A stretch of DNA of 51,936 nt from Tangfeifania diversioriginum (GCF_900141875.1 NZ_FQZE01000030.1:1-51936); one strand, 5' to 3'. Counted from the first letter of the stretch, positions 25,917 to 34,702 are shown. The notes: generated by a model not told the origin, from the letters alone. Translations and numbers: made by a program.

Positions 25917-28232
25917 ATGGACAATATTTTCTTTATAGTTCCAATTGCTTCGATTTTGGCACTGGGCTTTGCCTGGTTTTTCTTTAAATCGATGATGAAG
26001 AATTCGGAGGGCACAGACCGGATGAAAGAAATCGCTCAGTATGTTAGAGAAGGTGCCATGGCCTATTTGAACAGGCAATACAAAGTGGTTACAATTGTAT
26101 TTGTAATACTGTTTATATTGCTCACTATCATGGCTTATTTCAAAGTGCAGAACCCATTTGTTCCTGTTGCATTTCTTACCGGTGGTTTTTTCTCCGGCCT
26201 TTGTGGTTTTCTGGGGATGAAAACTGCCACATTTGCTTCGGCACGTACCGCACATGGCGCATCGCAATCGCTGAATAAAGGATTGCAGGTTGCTTTCCGC
26301 AGTGGTGCAGTAATGGGCCTTGTGGTAGTTGGTTTTGCATTGCTTGACATTGCCGCCTGGTTTCTGATATTAAACGAGTGGGTTTATACACCCGATAACA
26401 TGGCCAACGGGCTACATTTTCTTGGGTTAAACCTTGTAAATGCACACCCCGAATATGTAACCGAGGGGGTTATTAACAGTGCAGGCGAACGTGTTAAATT
26501 AATTGAAATTACAGTAACCATGCTTACTTTCGGAATGGGCGCATCTACCCAGGCGTTGTTTGCACGTGTGGGCGGTGGTATTTACACCAAAGCTGCCGAT
26601 GTGGGCGCCGACCTGGTTGGTAAAGTTGAAGCAGGTATTCCTGAAGATGACCCGCGCAACCCGGCTACAATTGCCGATAATGTGGGTGATAATGTTGGTG
26701 ATGTTGCCGGAATGGGAGCCGACCTTTACGAATCGTATGCCGGTTCTATTCTCGCTACTGCTGCACTGGGGGCTTCGCTCCCTGCACTGGTTATGAAAGA
26801 TGCAGGACTCACGGCTTATCAGGCTGTGCTTGCCCCAATGATGGTAGCTGCAATCGGTATTATTCTTTCAATAATCGGAATTTTTATGGTGCGCACCAAA
26901 GAGTCTGCCACACAGAAAAACCTGTTAAATGCATTGTTGCTTGGAACCGGCGGTAGCTCAGTTCTTATACTTCTGGCTATGATTGGCCTTGTCTTTTTGG
27001 GTTGGGTAACCTGGGGCGTTTTCTGGGCTGTGGTAATTGGTTTGGCTGCCGGTGTTATTATCGGGCAGGCCACGGAGTTTTTTACATCCGATGAATACAA
27101 ACCAACCAAAGGTATTGCCAAACAAGCCCAGCAGGGGCCGGCAACTACCATTATCGACGGCGTTGCAGTTGGAATGACATCTACCTGGATTCCGGTGGTA
27201 ACAATTGTGCTTGGAATTATGGGTGCTTTCTGGGCATCAGGTGGTGCACAGCATTTTGCCATGGGAGTTTACGGAATTGGTTTTGCCGCTGTTGGTATGC
27301 TTTCAACACTTGGAATCACGCTGGCTACCGATGCGTTTGGGCCAATTGCCGACAATGCCGGCGGAAACGCCGAAATGGCGGAGTTGGATCCTAAAGTTCG
27401 CGAACGCACCGATGCACTCGATATGCTGGGAAATACAACCGCTGCTACCGGTAAAGGTTTTGCCATTGGTTCAGCTGCACTTACAGCAATGGCTCTTATT
27501 TCAGCATATATGGAAGAAGTTCGTTTGTGGTTCAGTAAAATTGCAAAGGCCGGCGAAGGTTTTGTTACCAAAGGAGGTATGGATTTTTATGTTGATGTTC
27601 CTGAAGGTGTAAACGGAATTGAAATTGCTTCTGCCTCGGTGAAACAATTTTCAGCCGCTTACGATATTACCCTTTTTAACCCGCTGTTTTTAGGTGGAAT
27701 TTTCATTGGTTCAATGATGGCTTTCCTGTTTAGTGCACTTACAATGAAAGCCGTTGGGCGCGCTGCTGGTATTATGATTGACGAAGTGCGCCGCCAGTTC
27801 CGCGAAATGAAAGGCATTTTAACCGGCGAAACAAAACCGGATTATGCCAAATGTGTTGCTATTTCTACCAAAGGTGCGCAGGGCGAAATGATGCTGCCCT
27901 CCATTGTTGCTATTGCTGTTCCTGTAATTGTTGGTGCCGCAATGGGGGTTGCCGGTGTTGTTGGCCTGCTGGCAGGTGGTTTGACTACCGGGTTTACACT
28001 CGCAGTATTTATGAATAATGCCGGAGGAGCTTGGGATAACGCCAAAAAATATATTGAAAAAGGAAATTACGGCGGTAAAGGTAGCGAAGCACACCACGCA
28101 GCCGTTGTTGGCGATACAGTGGGCGACCCGTTCAAAGATACTTCAGGCCCATCGCTGAATATCCTTATTAAACTTATGACTATGGTTTCGGTTGTTATGG
28201 CCGGTTTAACTGTTACTTTAAGTTTGTTATAA
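25917..28232 (+). CDS. hppA: membrane-bound K+-dependent ion-translocating pyrophosphatase
   Basis: Integral membrane enzyme coupling PPi hydrolysis to H+ and/or Na+ export. About 771 residues with ~16 hydrophobic segments. Catalytic Asp/Gly-rich motifs [33 protein letters not shown] and [17 protein letters not shown]. The sequence [19 protein letters not shown] has Ala where K+-independent enzymes have Lys, so it belongs to the K+-dependent class, which includes Na+ pumps; the pumped ion cannot be decided by eye. Start ATG 25917 (MDNIFFIVP) is preferred to 25893 because homologues begin with this helix. Uses PPi such as that made by PPDK. Confidence 0.95.
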   Translation: MDNIFFIVPIASILALGFAWFFFKSMMKNSEGTDRMKEIAQYVREGAMAYLNRQYKVVTIVFVILFILLTIMAYFKVQNPFVPVAFLTGGFFSGLCGFLGMKTATFASARTAHGASQSLNKGLQVAFRSGAVMGLVVVGFALLDIAAWFLILNEWVYTPDNMANGLHFLGLNLVNAHPEYVTEGVINSAGERVKLIEITVTMLTFGMGASTQALFARVGGGIYTKAADVGADLVGKVEAGIPEDDPRNPATIADNVGDNVGDVAGMGADLYESYAGSILATAALGASLPALVMKDAGLTAYQAVLAPMMVAAIGIILSIIGIFMVRTKESATQKNLLNALLLGTGGSSVLILLAMIGLVFLGWVTWGVFWAVVIGLAAGVIIGQATEFFTSDEYKPTKGIAKQAQQGPATTIIDGVAVGMTSTWIPVVTIVLGIMGAFWASGGAQHFAMGVYGIGFAAVGMLSTLGITLATDAFGPIADNAGGNAEMAELDPKVRERTDALDMLGNTTAATGKGFAIGSAALTAMALISAYMEEVRLWFSKIAKAGEGFVTKGGMDFYVDVPEGVNGIEIASASVKQFSAAYDITLFNPLFLGGIFIGSMMAFLFSALTMKAVGRAAGIMIDEVRRQFREMKGILTGETKPDYAKCVAISTKGAQGEMMLPSIVAIAVPVIVGAAMGVAGVVGLLAGGLTTGFTLAVFMNNAGGAWDNAKKYIEKGNYGGKGSEAHHAAVVGDTVGDPFKDTSGPSLNILIKLMTMVSVVMAGLTVTLSLL

Positions 28233-28258
28233 TCATTTTTGAATTTGAATTGAAAAGG

Positions 28259-28287
28259 ACCACCTGTTGTTTAGCAGGTGGTTTTTT
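28259..28287 (+). terminator. intrinsic terminator of hppA
   Basis: Perfect 8-bp stem ACCACCTG (28259-28266) / CAGGTGGT followed by TTTTTTG, 26 bases after the stop. Confidence 0.85.
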
Positions 28288-28404
28288 GTTTTGTTTCAGT
28301 ATAAATTCCGGTTCTTTTATAAAAGAGCACCAATTATAAAAGGATTTTGAGCAAAATATTTCTATATTTAGTTTTTAATTAGGAAAATCAAAAAATCAAT
28401 TAAT

Positions 28405-29418
28405 ATGGCAGATCTTTCAACAACTTACATGGGGGTAAAACTTAAAAACCCGCTAATTCTTGGTGCTTGCAATTTGGTAGAAAAACCAAAAACCATTGAA
28501 GAACTTGAAAAAGCAGGGATTGGCGCAATCGTTTACCGTTCGTTATTCGAAGAACAGGTTCAGCTTGAGGACCTTCAAATGTCAGAAGATCTTACCGAAT
28601 ACGAAGAACGCAATGCAGAAATGATTCGGCTTTTTCCGGAAATTGAACATGCCGGCCCGAAGGAACATTTATACAACCTTGAAAAACTGAAGAAAAATGT
28701 TAGTGTGCCGGTGTTTGCCAGTTTAAATGCATTGTATGAACCCACCTGGGTAGAGTACGCACAGGAACTGGAAAAAACCGGAGTTGACGGGCTGGAATTA
28801 AACTTATATGCTACCCCCGGTTACTTTGAGCGCTCCGCAGAATCGATTGAAGAGAAACAGGTGGAAATTGTAAAAGCAGTTAAAAAGGCAGTAAAAATTC
28901 CGGTGAGTGTTAAAATCAGTTTGTTTTATACCAATCCGCTGAATTTTATTAAAAAAGTTGATGAGGCGGGTGCTGATGCTTACGTGCTTTTTAACCGCTT
29001 CTTTCAGCCCGAAATTGACATTAAAAAAGAAGAATTTCATTTTCCTTGGGAATTGAGTAATCCAAGAGATCACATGGTCGCACTGCGGTTTGCCGGATTG
29101 CTTTATGGCAACCTCGATGGTGATGTTTGTGTGAGCCGCGGAATCTATACACCCGAAGATGTAATTAAAATGTTACTGGCCGGAGCCGATGCCGTGCAGC
29201 TGGTGAGTACAGTTTATAAAAATAAACCAGCCGTTGTGGCACAAATCCTCGATGAACTGAACAATTGGATGGATGAAAAAGAGTACAAATCAATAGATGA
29301 TTTCAGGGGCAAACTATCACGCAAAAACATGAAAGATCCATTCACCTATCAGCGTGCTCAATACATTGATATTTTAATGAATTCAGAAGGTGTTTTTAAG
29401 AAATATCCGATGAGATAG
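28405..29418 (+). CDS. dihydroorotate dehydrogenase-like flavoprotein
   Basis: A 337-residue FMN TIM-barrel protein of the dihydroorotate dehydrogenase superfamily. It opens DLSTTYMGVKLKNPLILGACNL, as in class 1 enzymes. Barrel motifs SVPVFASLNAL, VDGLELNLYATPGY, IPVSVKISLF and the phosphate-binding end VCVSRGIYTPEDVIKMLLAGADAVQLVS are present. It differs from PyrD: the Cys/Ser base loop is not evident, and this group sits apart from pyrimidine genes. Its substrate is unknown. A single gene flanked by terminators on both sides. Confidence 0.8.
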   Translation: MADLSTTYMGVKLKNPLILGACNLVEKPKTIEELEKAGIGAIVYRSLFEEQVQLEDLQMSEDLTEYEERNAEMIRLFPEIEHAGPKEHLYNLEKLKKNVSVPVFASLNALYEPTWVEYAQELEKTGVDGLELNLYATPGYFERSAESIEEKQVEIVKAVKKAVKIPVSVKISLFYTNPLNFIKKVDEAGADAYVLFNRFFQPEIDIKKEEFHFPWELSNPRDHMVALRFAGLLYGNLDGDVCVSRGIYTPEDVIKMLLAGADAVQLVSTVYKNKPAVVAQILDELNNWMDEKEYKSIDDFRGKLSRKNMKDPFTYQRAQYIDILMNSEGVFKKYPMR

Positions 29419-29447
29419 GTAATCATTTAAGTTTATATGTGTTACAC

Positions 29448-29484
29448 AAAAGCAGGATCCGTTTCAGGGTTCTGCTTTTTTTTT
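29448..29484 (+). terminator. intrinsic terminator of DHOD-like gene
   Basis: Stem AAAAGCAGGA / TTCTGCTTTT (one G-T pair) followed by more T; 30 bases after the stop. Confidence 0.75.
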
Positions 29485-29755
29485 CTGAGATTTTAATCCC
29501 TTTTGCCAATCTTACTTTTTTAAGCTTCATATAGGCATTTTTTACCCAAACAATCAGCATTTTCGCCCCTCTGTTTAAGTCGTTGAAATAACTATTTGTC
29601 GAGTCAAAAGACTTTACTTTGTGGTGTTTGAAACAGCAAAGACAACGTTCAAAAAGATATTTAAAAATACGATGGGGAAAGTTAACGTCAGAAAAAATTT
29701 TCCCAATACAAACCCAGAATGATAAAACCGGAAAGAAGGTTTATAAGGACGCTTG

Positions 29756-29791
29756 AAAACTACTGCAAATTATTGTGGTAGTTTTTTTTTT
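29756..29791. terminator. bidirectional terminator
   Basis: Stem AAAACTAC (29756-29763) / GTAGTTTT (29778-29785). Ten T follow on the + strand; on the - strand TTTTC follows, close after the SpoIIE gene stop at 29800. Confidence 0.65.
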
Positions 29792-29799
29792 GAGAATTA

Positions 29800-31002
29800 T
29801 CAGAGATACTCAATTTCAACATGTTTAAAGAATTTGTTGGCCAGAATTTTCATAATGCGTTTAACTACAAATTTTCGAAGTTCTAATTCTATTGGCTGCT
29901 CCGGATCCTGGTGCGCCCAGTTGATGCGTGTGCCCAGAATAATTTCAATGCTGTCGTGTTGAAGCAGCAGTTTAACTACTTTTTCCGGCGGACTGTCCTG
30001 CAACCGTGTATCACTGTTGTAATTATCGAGAATTTCCTCTACTTTCCCAAGGGTCAGAATTCCTTCGGTAACCATTTCAAATCCTTCCATCTTTGCTGAA
30101 GGTGGCAAAGTATTGCGGGTTTTGGGAGCATGTTCAATCTCAACATTCATATTCAGTTCGCGGGCAATTATTTCGGCAGTGGTTCCTCCGCATATTATTT
30201 TTTTTCCGTTGAAACTTTTAATTCGATCGGCAAAATCGTAATCCTTTATTTTATAGAATGGCGGACCTGTAATTAGCATGAATTTCCGTGGTTCCCTGAA
30301 ATAAATTACGCCGCTCGTGGTATCGTCTTTCATTTCAAAGTTGTCGTTCATGGCTGCCTGGTTAATGATTTTCCTTGACAGTTTTGCGGCCGAAATGGTT
30401 GGCATGCGCTCCACCTGGCTCAGGGCAAAACTGTTAACATTATCAATTCCCCAGCCCATGGGATAGCGGTTGTTGCCCCCCAGCCCCGATTGAACAACGC
30501 CATCGGTAAGGAATACCAGCCGGTCTTCTTTGCGCGCAACAAATTCGCGGCAACGCAATAGTTTCCCCACATTTTCATGGCCTCTTACCTCCAGTTCGTA
30601 TTCTTTGGGTTGAAATGGTTTCCCATTGCGTATGATAAGCACCGGCGGATTGTCATAGTTGATTATCCGCACCTTCCCATCGGCTTCCAGTTCAATAATT
30701 GTAAAAGTGGCATAACTTTCTTTGCCGTCGCTGCTTTTGGGCAGAGCCTCCATAATTATTCGCGATGAAATTTCGGGCTTGGTGTGAAACCGTGCATATT
30801 TCAGTGCCATTGTAGCTGTGAGCTGGGCCAGTACGCTGGCTTTTATCCCGTGCCCGATTCCGTCGCTTAAAACCAGAATAGTACGACCTTCTTCCCTGAA
30901 AATGTCAGATAAAAAAACATCACCACAGGCAATTTCATTCCTGGGACGTTTTTGCTGCACATCAATTTCAACGTGGCAGTCTTGATTATTGGTCGTCACC
31001 AT
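29800..31002 (-). CDS. SpoIIE-type PP2C protein phosphatase
   Basis: A 400-residue protein. The N-terminal ~195 residues form a SpoIIE phosphatase domain: metal-binding Asp in CGDVFLSDI and LVLSDGIGHGIKASVLAQL, and the third acidic site in LVFLTDGVVQSG. Residues ~230-400 form a second, unnamed domain (PPFYKIKDYDFADRIKSFNG; GGTTAEIIARELN). The phosphatase would dephosphorylate a regulator, reversing the RsbW-like kinase at 32444. The ATG overlaps the end of the PAS gene by 17 bases, so the two are co-transcribed. Divergent from the DRTGG-kinase-hydrogenase operon; the pair belongs to the hydrogenase control module. Confidence 0.85.
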   Translation of the reverse strand: MVTTNNQDCHVEIDVQQKRPRNEIACGDVFLSDIFREEGRTILVLSDGIGHGIKASVLAQLTATMALKYARFHTKPEISSRIIMEALPKSSDGKESYATFTIIELEADGKVRIINYDNPPVLIIRNGKPFQPKEYELEVRGHENVGKLLRCREFVARKEDRLVFLTDGVVQSGLGGNNRYPMGWGIDNVNSFALSQVERMPTISAAKLSRKIINQAAMNDNFEMKDDTTSGVIYFREPRKFMLITGPPFYKIKDYDFADRIKSFNGKKIICGGTTAEIIARELNMNVEIEHAPKTRNTLPPSAKMEGFEMVTEGILTLGKVEEILDNYNSDTRLQDSPPEKVVKLLLQHDSIEIILGTRINWAHQDPEQPIELELRKFVVKRIMKILANKFFKHVEIEYL

Positions 31003-31912
31003 ATCTGTAAGATTGAATTATTGAATTGAGTAGTTCTTCTGTTTCTGCTGCATTTTCGCCCAGCAGGTGGGCGATTTTTTGTACCGTCTCAATATTTTGT
31101 TCCTTAATGCGCTGTGCCCGGTTAATAATTTCGTCGCGAACAAGCAAGGGGGCCGACATGTCGCGGATAACGGCACCTACAACCTTTTGTTTGTAAAGTG
31201 TTACTACCGAAACATGAAGCAGTTTGTCGCTGTATTTAATGTCGCGGTCAAGCATCTCTTCGCCCGATTTTAGTATGCCCGACAACATCTTGAAAATGAC
31301 TTCGGGAACCAATCCTTTCACATCAGCGCCTTTCAGCCCGGGAATGGTTTCGTACAACTCCAGGATATCTTCTCCCATTAAACGGGCAAAACTTTCGTTG
31401 GAGTCGATAACTTTATTTTCCTGATCCATCATAATGATGCCCAGGTTTATTTTGTGCATCATGTGCGACGAAACTTCCATCGACTCTCTTGCTTTCTCCA
31501 GGCGTTTCTCGGTTTTTTTGAGTTGGGTGATGTCATTTATCGAGCCTACAATTCCAACAATTTTGTTGTCATTGTCGCGGATAACGGCTTTGTTTATGAC
31601 CACATCCAAACGGGAACCGTCTTTTTGTTTTACCCGGGTTTCGTAGCCCTGCACGTCCGGGTTCGCAATCAGCTGCTGGTCCCGGTGATGAAAAATATCA
31701 GCCATTTCTTTAGTGTAAACATCATAAACCGACTGACCAATAATTTGTGCTTTCGGCATTCCCAGAAATTCCTCGTGGGCTTTGTTGCACATCTGGAAAA
31801 CCCCTTCTAAATCGCGGTAGAAAATGGGCACCGGCAATGCATCAATTATTTTTTGATAAAATTTTGGATCTTCAATATTGCCCGGCAAAAAAGATTGTTT
31901 GTCGTAAATCAT
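30986..31912 (-). CDS. tandem PAS-domain sensor protein
   Basis: A 308-residue cytoplasmic protein. The first PAS domain is at ~15-135 (IIDALPVPIFYRDLEGVFQM; GSRLDVVINKAVIRD), with a short coiled coil (KKTEKRLEKARE). A second PAS-like domain covers ~155-265 (LGIIMMDQENKVIDSNESFA). There is no kinase, cyclase or DNA-binding domain, so it must act through a partner; the overlapping SpoIIE phosphatase gene downstream is the obvious one. It could sense redox state or a small ligand. First gene of the leftward two-gene operon. Confidence 0.8.
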   Translation of the reverse strand: MIYDKQSFLPGNIEDPKFYQKIIDALPVPIFYRDLEGVFQMCNKAHEEFLGMPKAQIIGQSVYDVYTKEMADIFHHRDQQLIANPDVQGYETRVKQKDGSRLDVVINKAVIRDNDNKIVGIVGSINDITQLKKTEKRLEKARESMEVSSHMMHKINLGIIMMDQENKVIDSNESFARLMGEDILELYETIPGLKGADVKGLVPEVIFKMLSGILKSGEEMLDRDIKYSDKLLHVSVVTLYKQKVVGAVIRDMSAPLLVRDEIINRAQRIKEQNIETVQKIAHLLGENAAETEELLNSIIQSYRYGDDQ

Positions 31913-31945
31913 TATATCATTTTTAGTAAGAACAAAATTCAGCTG

Positions 31946-31976
31946 GAAAATTAGTCATTTAAAAGCTTATTTCGAA
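31946..31976 (-). promoter_or_regulatory. probable promoter of the PAS-SpoIIE operon
   Basis: Read on the - strand: TTCG (31976-31973), 19 bases, then TAATTTTC (31953-31946), one mismatch to TAnnTTTG. The PAS ATG is 34 bases downstream of the -7 box. Confidence 0.35.
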
Positions 31977-32042
31977 TCATTTTAAATCTATTTAATAACA
32001 TGAATTTATGAGTTTTAGCAGTAAAATCGTGATTTGTACTAT

Positions 32043-32050
32043 TATCTTTG
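32043..32050 (+). promoter_or_regulatory. probable -7 box of the hydrogenase regulatory operon
   Basis: TATCTTTG matches TAnnTTTG exactly, 50 bases before the GTG start of the first DRTGG gene. The -33 element is unclear. Confidence 0.4.
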
Positions 32051-32099
32051 TTTTTGTCTTGAATGAAATTTCAAAAGAGGAAATTAATAGTACAATATT

Positions 32100-32444
32100 G
32101 TGAAAATCAACGAAATAATTGAGAAGATAAATGCCAGGGCAGCAACCAGCCTTCCAGAGGAAGACTTCGAACTGGAAAAAGCTTTCAGCTCCGATTTGAT
32201 GAGCGATGTGCTAACACTCGAAGAGGAAAATATACTGTTGATAACTGGCCTGGCCAACGTGCAGCTAATCCGTACTGCCGAAATGGCCAATATTGATGTG
32301 GTTGTGCTCGCCCGGGGAAAAAAGGCATCGCCCGAAATGGTTGAACTGGCCAGCGAAAACGGATTGGTGATACTGGAAACTCCGTTTTCAATTTACAAAA
32401 CCAGCGGAATACTTTATTCGAATGGCCTAAAACCGGTTTATTAA
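32100..32444 (+). CDS. DRTGG-domain protein 1
   Basis: A 114-residue stand-alone DRTGG-type domain (SSDLMSDVLTLEEENILLIT; IRTAEMANIDVVVLARG). Such domains occur in phosphotransacetylase and CBS/DRTGG regulators and bind nucleotides or act as scaffolds; here probably a partner in the hydrogenase signalling module. The start is GTG at 32100, since no ATG fits the conserved beginning. The stop overlaps the next ATG (TAATG), which indicates translational coupling to the RsbW-like kinase. A second paralogue lies at 34355. Confidence 0.8.
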   Translation: MKINEIIEKINARAATSLPEEDFELEKAFSSDLMSDVLTLEEENILLITGLANVQLIRTAEMANIDVVVLARGKKASPEMVELASENGLVILETPFSIYKTSGILYSNGLKPVY

Positions 32445-32863
32445 TGGCAATTGAGTTGAATTTTACAATTGAGGGGGGCGATTTTTCCAATGCCGGGAAA
32501 GCATCGAGTAAAATAAAAAAGGTGTTAAAACAATTGAATATTGAGGCCAAAATCATAAAAAAAATTGTTGTGGCAGTTTACGAGGCCGAAGTAAACGTGG
32601 CTGCACACGCTTATAGTGGAAATGTAAAAGCCCTGGTAGGTGAAAATGATGTGGTGGTGATGGTATCCGATTCCGGCCCGGGCATCGAAAATGTCGAATT
32701 GGCTATGAAAGAGGGATATTCAACTGCATCGAAAGAAGTAAGGGAAATGGGTTTTGGCGCAGGAATGGGGCTTGCCAACATTAAAAGAAATACTGACGAG
32801 CTTAAAATTGAAACCAAAGTGGGCGAGGGGACAACCGTGACGTTTAGCCTGAACTATTCATAA
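32444..32863 (+). CDS. RsbW-like anti-sigma factor / serine kinase
   Basis: A 139-residue GHKL ATPase of the anti-sigma kinase group. N box VAVYEAEVNVAAHAY, G1 VSDSGPGIENVE, G2 GFGAGMGLANIKRNTDE and the closing GEGTTVTF strand. Probably phosphorylates a partner-switching protein; the SpoIIE phosphatase at 29800 would reverse it. No STAS antagonist is present. Its last codons (after F at the TTAG site, 32844) come from a MITE insertion. In the reconstructed pre-insertion sequence the protein ended ...TFRCFY and its TGA overlapped the ATG of the gene at 33001. Confidence 0.85.
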   Translation: MAIELNFTIEGGDFSNAGKASSKIKKVLKQLNIEAKIIKKIVVAVYEAEVNVAAHAYSGNVKALVGENDVVVMVSDSGPGIENVELAMKEGYSTASKEVREMGFGAGMGLANIKRNTDELKIETKVGEGTTVTFSLNYS

Positions 32864-32984
32864 ATTTTAAAAATATGAATAAAGTTCAGGTTAATCCCGA
32901 CTTAGATGAAGTTGAACTTTTAAAAAAAGTTTTACTGAATCTTAGTCGCTATCGGAGATAGGGATTATTTGTGAATAATCCGGG
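32848..32984 (+). mobile_element. MITE copy 2 (137 bp), TTAG target duplication
   Basis: Near-identical to the copy at 9362-9499. Flanked by direct TTAG at 32844-32847 and 32985-32988. Imperfect 18-bp terminal inverted repeats. Internal stems: CCTGAAC/GTTCAGG; TAATCCC (32892-32898)/GGGATTA (32961-32967); CGACTTAG/CTTAGTCG; AACTTTT/AAAAGTT; CTATC/GATAG; GGATTATT/AATAATCC. It carries no transposase. It lies between the RsbW-like gene and the hydrogenase-sensor gene. Confidence 0.8.
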
Positions 32985-33000
32985 TTAGATGTTTTTACTG

Positions 33001-34368
33001 ATGAACAACAACAAAAAATATCATGCACTGAAAGTGGATACGCAAAAATGTTTTGGGTGCACGCATTGCATGAAAATCTGCCCCACCGAAGCCATACGTA
33101 TTGTTAATGGCGTTGCTGTTATCGATAATCAGCGGTGTGTGGATTGCGGAAACTGCCTGCGTGCTTGCCCGGCAGACGCGTTTTATGTGGAGCAGGATGA
33201 TCTCAGTAAAATTAACAACTACAAACACCGGGTGGTACTTTTCCCTTCGGTCTTTATTGGCCAGTTTTCTGAAATTTATTCTGAAGGCCAGATTTATGAA
33301 GCATTGCTTGAATTGGGATTCACCCATATTTTTGAAGTGGAACAACCTGCCGGCTGGCTAATGGAATCCATAAAAGACTTCAGCGGTGAAAATACACACC
33401 GCCCGTTAATCTCTTCGTTTTGCCCGGCAATAGTTCGGCTTATCCAGTGCAAGTATCCGTCGCTTACAGCGCATATTGTGAGAAGAAAAGCTCCTCACGA
33501 TCTGGCCGCTCATTTTGCTATTGAACAGCTCAAAAAGGAGGGGGCAAAAGAGGATGAAATCGGTATTTTTTACGTGTCGCCCTGTTCTGCAAAAATGGCT
33601 GCAGTAAACCAGCCCGTGGCCGAAAAAGAGTCGATTGTAACCGGGGTAATCAACATGAAAGATTTGTATAACCGGATTATGAAACTGATTCCAACAAAAG
33701 AAAAGATGGACACTTCCGGATTTCGCCGGTACCTGAGCCGCGAAGGAATTTTATGGAGCCTTCCGCGTGGCGAATCGGCGTGGTACAGGAAAAAGTCAAT
33801 GGCAATCGACGGGATTCATAATGTGGTTAAATTTTTAGAAAGGCTGGAAAACGACGAAGTGCCCGAAATAGATTTCCTGGAGCTGAAGTCGTGCAGCGAG
33901 GGGTGTGCGGGAGGTATTTTGCTTACCGGAAACCGCTTTCTTACGGTTGAGCGCCTGCAAAAGCGTGCTGCCCGATATCCAAAAGCTGCACAGGTTGAGG
34001 TAGAAAATGCCGCGAAGGAACTGGTGAAAAAGAAACTTGTTGCCGATGAAATTAAACCCGAACATATTTTTGTGCTCGACCAAAATCGCTCCAAAGCCAT
34101 TGAGAAACTTCAGAAAATTAACGACATTTTATGCCAGTTGCCGGGGTTGGACTGTGGTGGTTGTGGAGCCCCAAACTGCCATGCACTTGCTGAAGATATG
34201 GTGAAAGGAAAGGCCAAAATGACCGATTGCGTTTTCCTGCAAAATAAATACTTAAAGGAACAAAAAGTAAAGCCTGAAAAAGCGTATAAAAACCTCGAAA
34301 AAATTTGGGGAAAACAACGCTTTGAGGCCGATTGCAACAAAAAAGGAGGTAGAAATGAAGGTTTCTGA
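33001..34368 (+). CDS. sensory-type [FeFe]-hydrogenase-like iron-sulfur protein
   Basis: About 455 residues. Two [4Fe-4S] clusters at the N-terminus (CFGCTHCMKIC ~18; CVDCGNCLRAC ~46). H-cluster-like domain with ligand Cys in SSFCPA (~140), SPCSAK (~195) and SCSEGC (~298-302). A C-terminal FeS domain (LDCGGCGAPNCHAL ~383, then a later Cys). In catalytic enzymes the first motif is TSCCP, whose first Cys relays protons; here it is Phe, so fast H2 turnover is unlikely and a sensing role is probable, as proposed for group C/D hydrogenases. ATG 33001 is chosen over 32989 because excision of the MITE makes it overlap the previous stop (TGATG). The end overlaps the next gene by 14 bases. Confidence 0.85.
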   Translation: MNNNKKYHALKVDTQKCFGCTHCMKICPTEAIRIVNGVAVIDNQRCVDCGNCLRACPADAFYVEQDDLSKINNYKHRVVLFPSVFIGQFSEIYSEGQIYEALLELGFTHIFEVEQPAGWLMESIKDFSGENTHRPLISSFCPAIVRLIQCKYPSLTAHIVRRKAPHDLAAHFAIEQLKKEGAKEDEIGIFYVSPCSAKMAAVNQPVAEKESIVTGVINMKDLYNRIMKLIPTKEKMDTSGFRRYLSREGILWSLPRGESAWYRKKSMAIDGIHNVVKFLERLENDEVPEIDFLELKSCSEGCAGGILLTGNRFLTVERLQKRAARYPKAAQVEVENAAKELVKKKLVADEIKPEHIFVLDQNRSKAIEKLQKINDILCQLPGLDCGGCGAPNCHALAEDMVKGKAKMTDCVFLQNKYLKEQKVKPEKAYKNLEKIWGKQRFEADCNKKGGRNEGF

Positions 34369-34702
34369 TTTGGTTGAAAAATACGGACTGAAAGTTTTTT
34401 CGGGCAAAGAAGGCCTGGGAAAAACGATTGAAGGCGGCTATGTGTCCGATTTGCTGAGCGACGTAATGGGCAATGCCGCCGAAAATGAAGTTTGGATTAC
34501 GTTGCAAACGCACCAAAATGTTATGGCCATTGCGTCGTTGAAAGATTTGGCTGCCGTTATTCTGGTGAAAGGCCTGGAGCCTGATGAAGATACGCTTGAG
34601 CACAGCAGGGAAGAAGAAATTCCGCTGCTGGGAACTGCAATGGGAACTTTTGAAATGGCCGGAAAACTCTATGCTGATTTAAATCCGGGGTCCCAATCAT
34701 AA
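34355..34702 (+). CDS. DRTGG-domain protein 2
   Basis: A 115-residue DRTGG-type domain protein, paralogous to that at 32100 (GGYVSDLLSDVMGNAAENEV; LAAVILVKGLEPDEDTL). An unusually strong ribosome-binding site AAAGGAGGT ends 4 bases before ATG 34355, which decides the start; an in-frame ATG at 34322 is rejected. The start lies inside the end of the sensor gene, so the two are coupled. Probably a signalling partner of the H-cluster protein. Confidence 0.8.
   Translation: MKVSDLVEKYGLKVFSGKEGLGKTIEGGYVSDLLSDVMGNAAENEVWITLQTHQNVMAIASLKDLAAVILVKGLEPDEDTLEHSREEEIPLLGTAMGTFEMAGKLYADLNPGSQS

Larger units (their letters stand above)
29419..29799. other. 381-bp intergenic region
   Basis: Contains a terminator for the DHOD-like gene (29448-29484) and a second one (29756-29791) next to the convergent SpoIIE gene. 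Between them are ~270 AT-rich bases with no convincing ORF. A TTACTTTG box near 29615 could start a short transcript ending at the second terminator, but has no good -33 element. Confidence 0.4.

Noticed and set aside
32874-32960. 28-codon ORF (MNKVQVNPDL...) inside MITE copy 2
   Set aside because: The copy at 9362-9499 has one extra A that shifts the frame, and the sequence is explained by nested stems and transposon ends. No ribosome-binding site.
32848-32984. Element read as a riboswitch or structured regulatory RNA with alternative stems (GGGATTA can pair two ways)
   Set aside because: Different 4-bp target duplications at the two copies and terminal inverted repeats fit a transposable element better. 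A regulatory effect of the insert remains possible.
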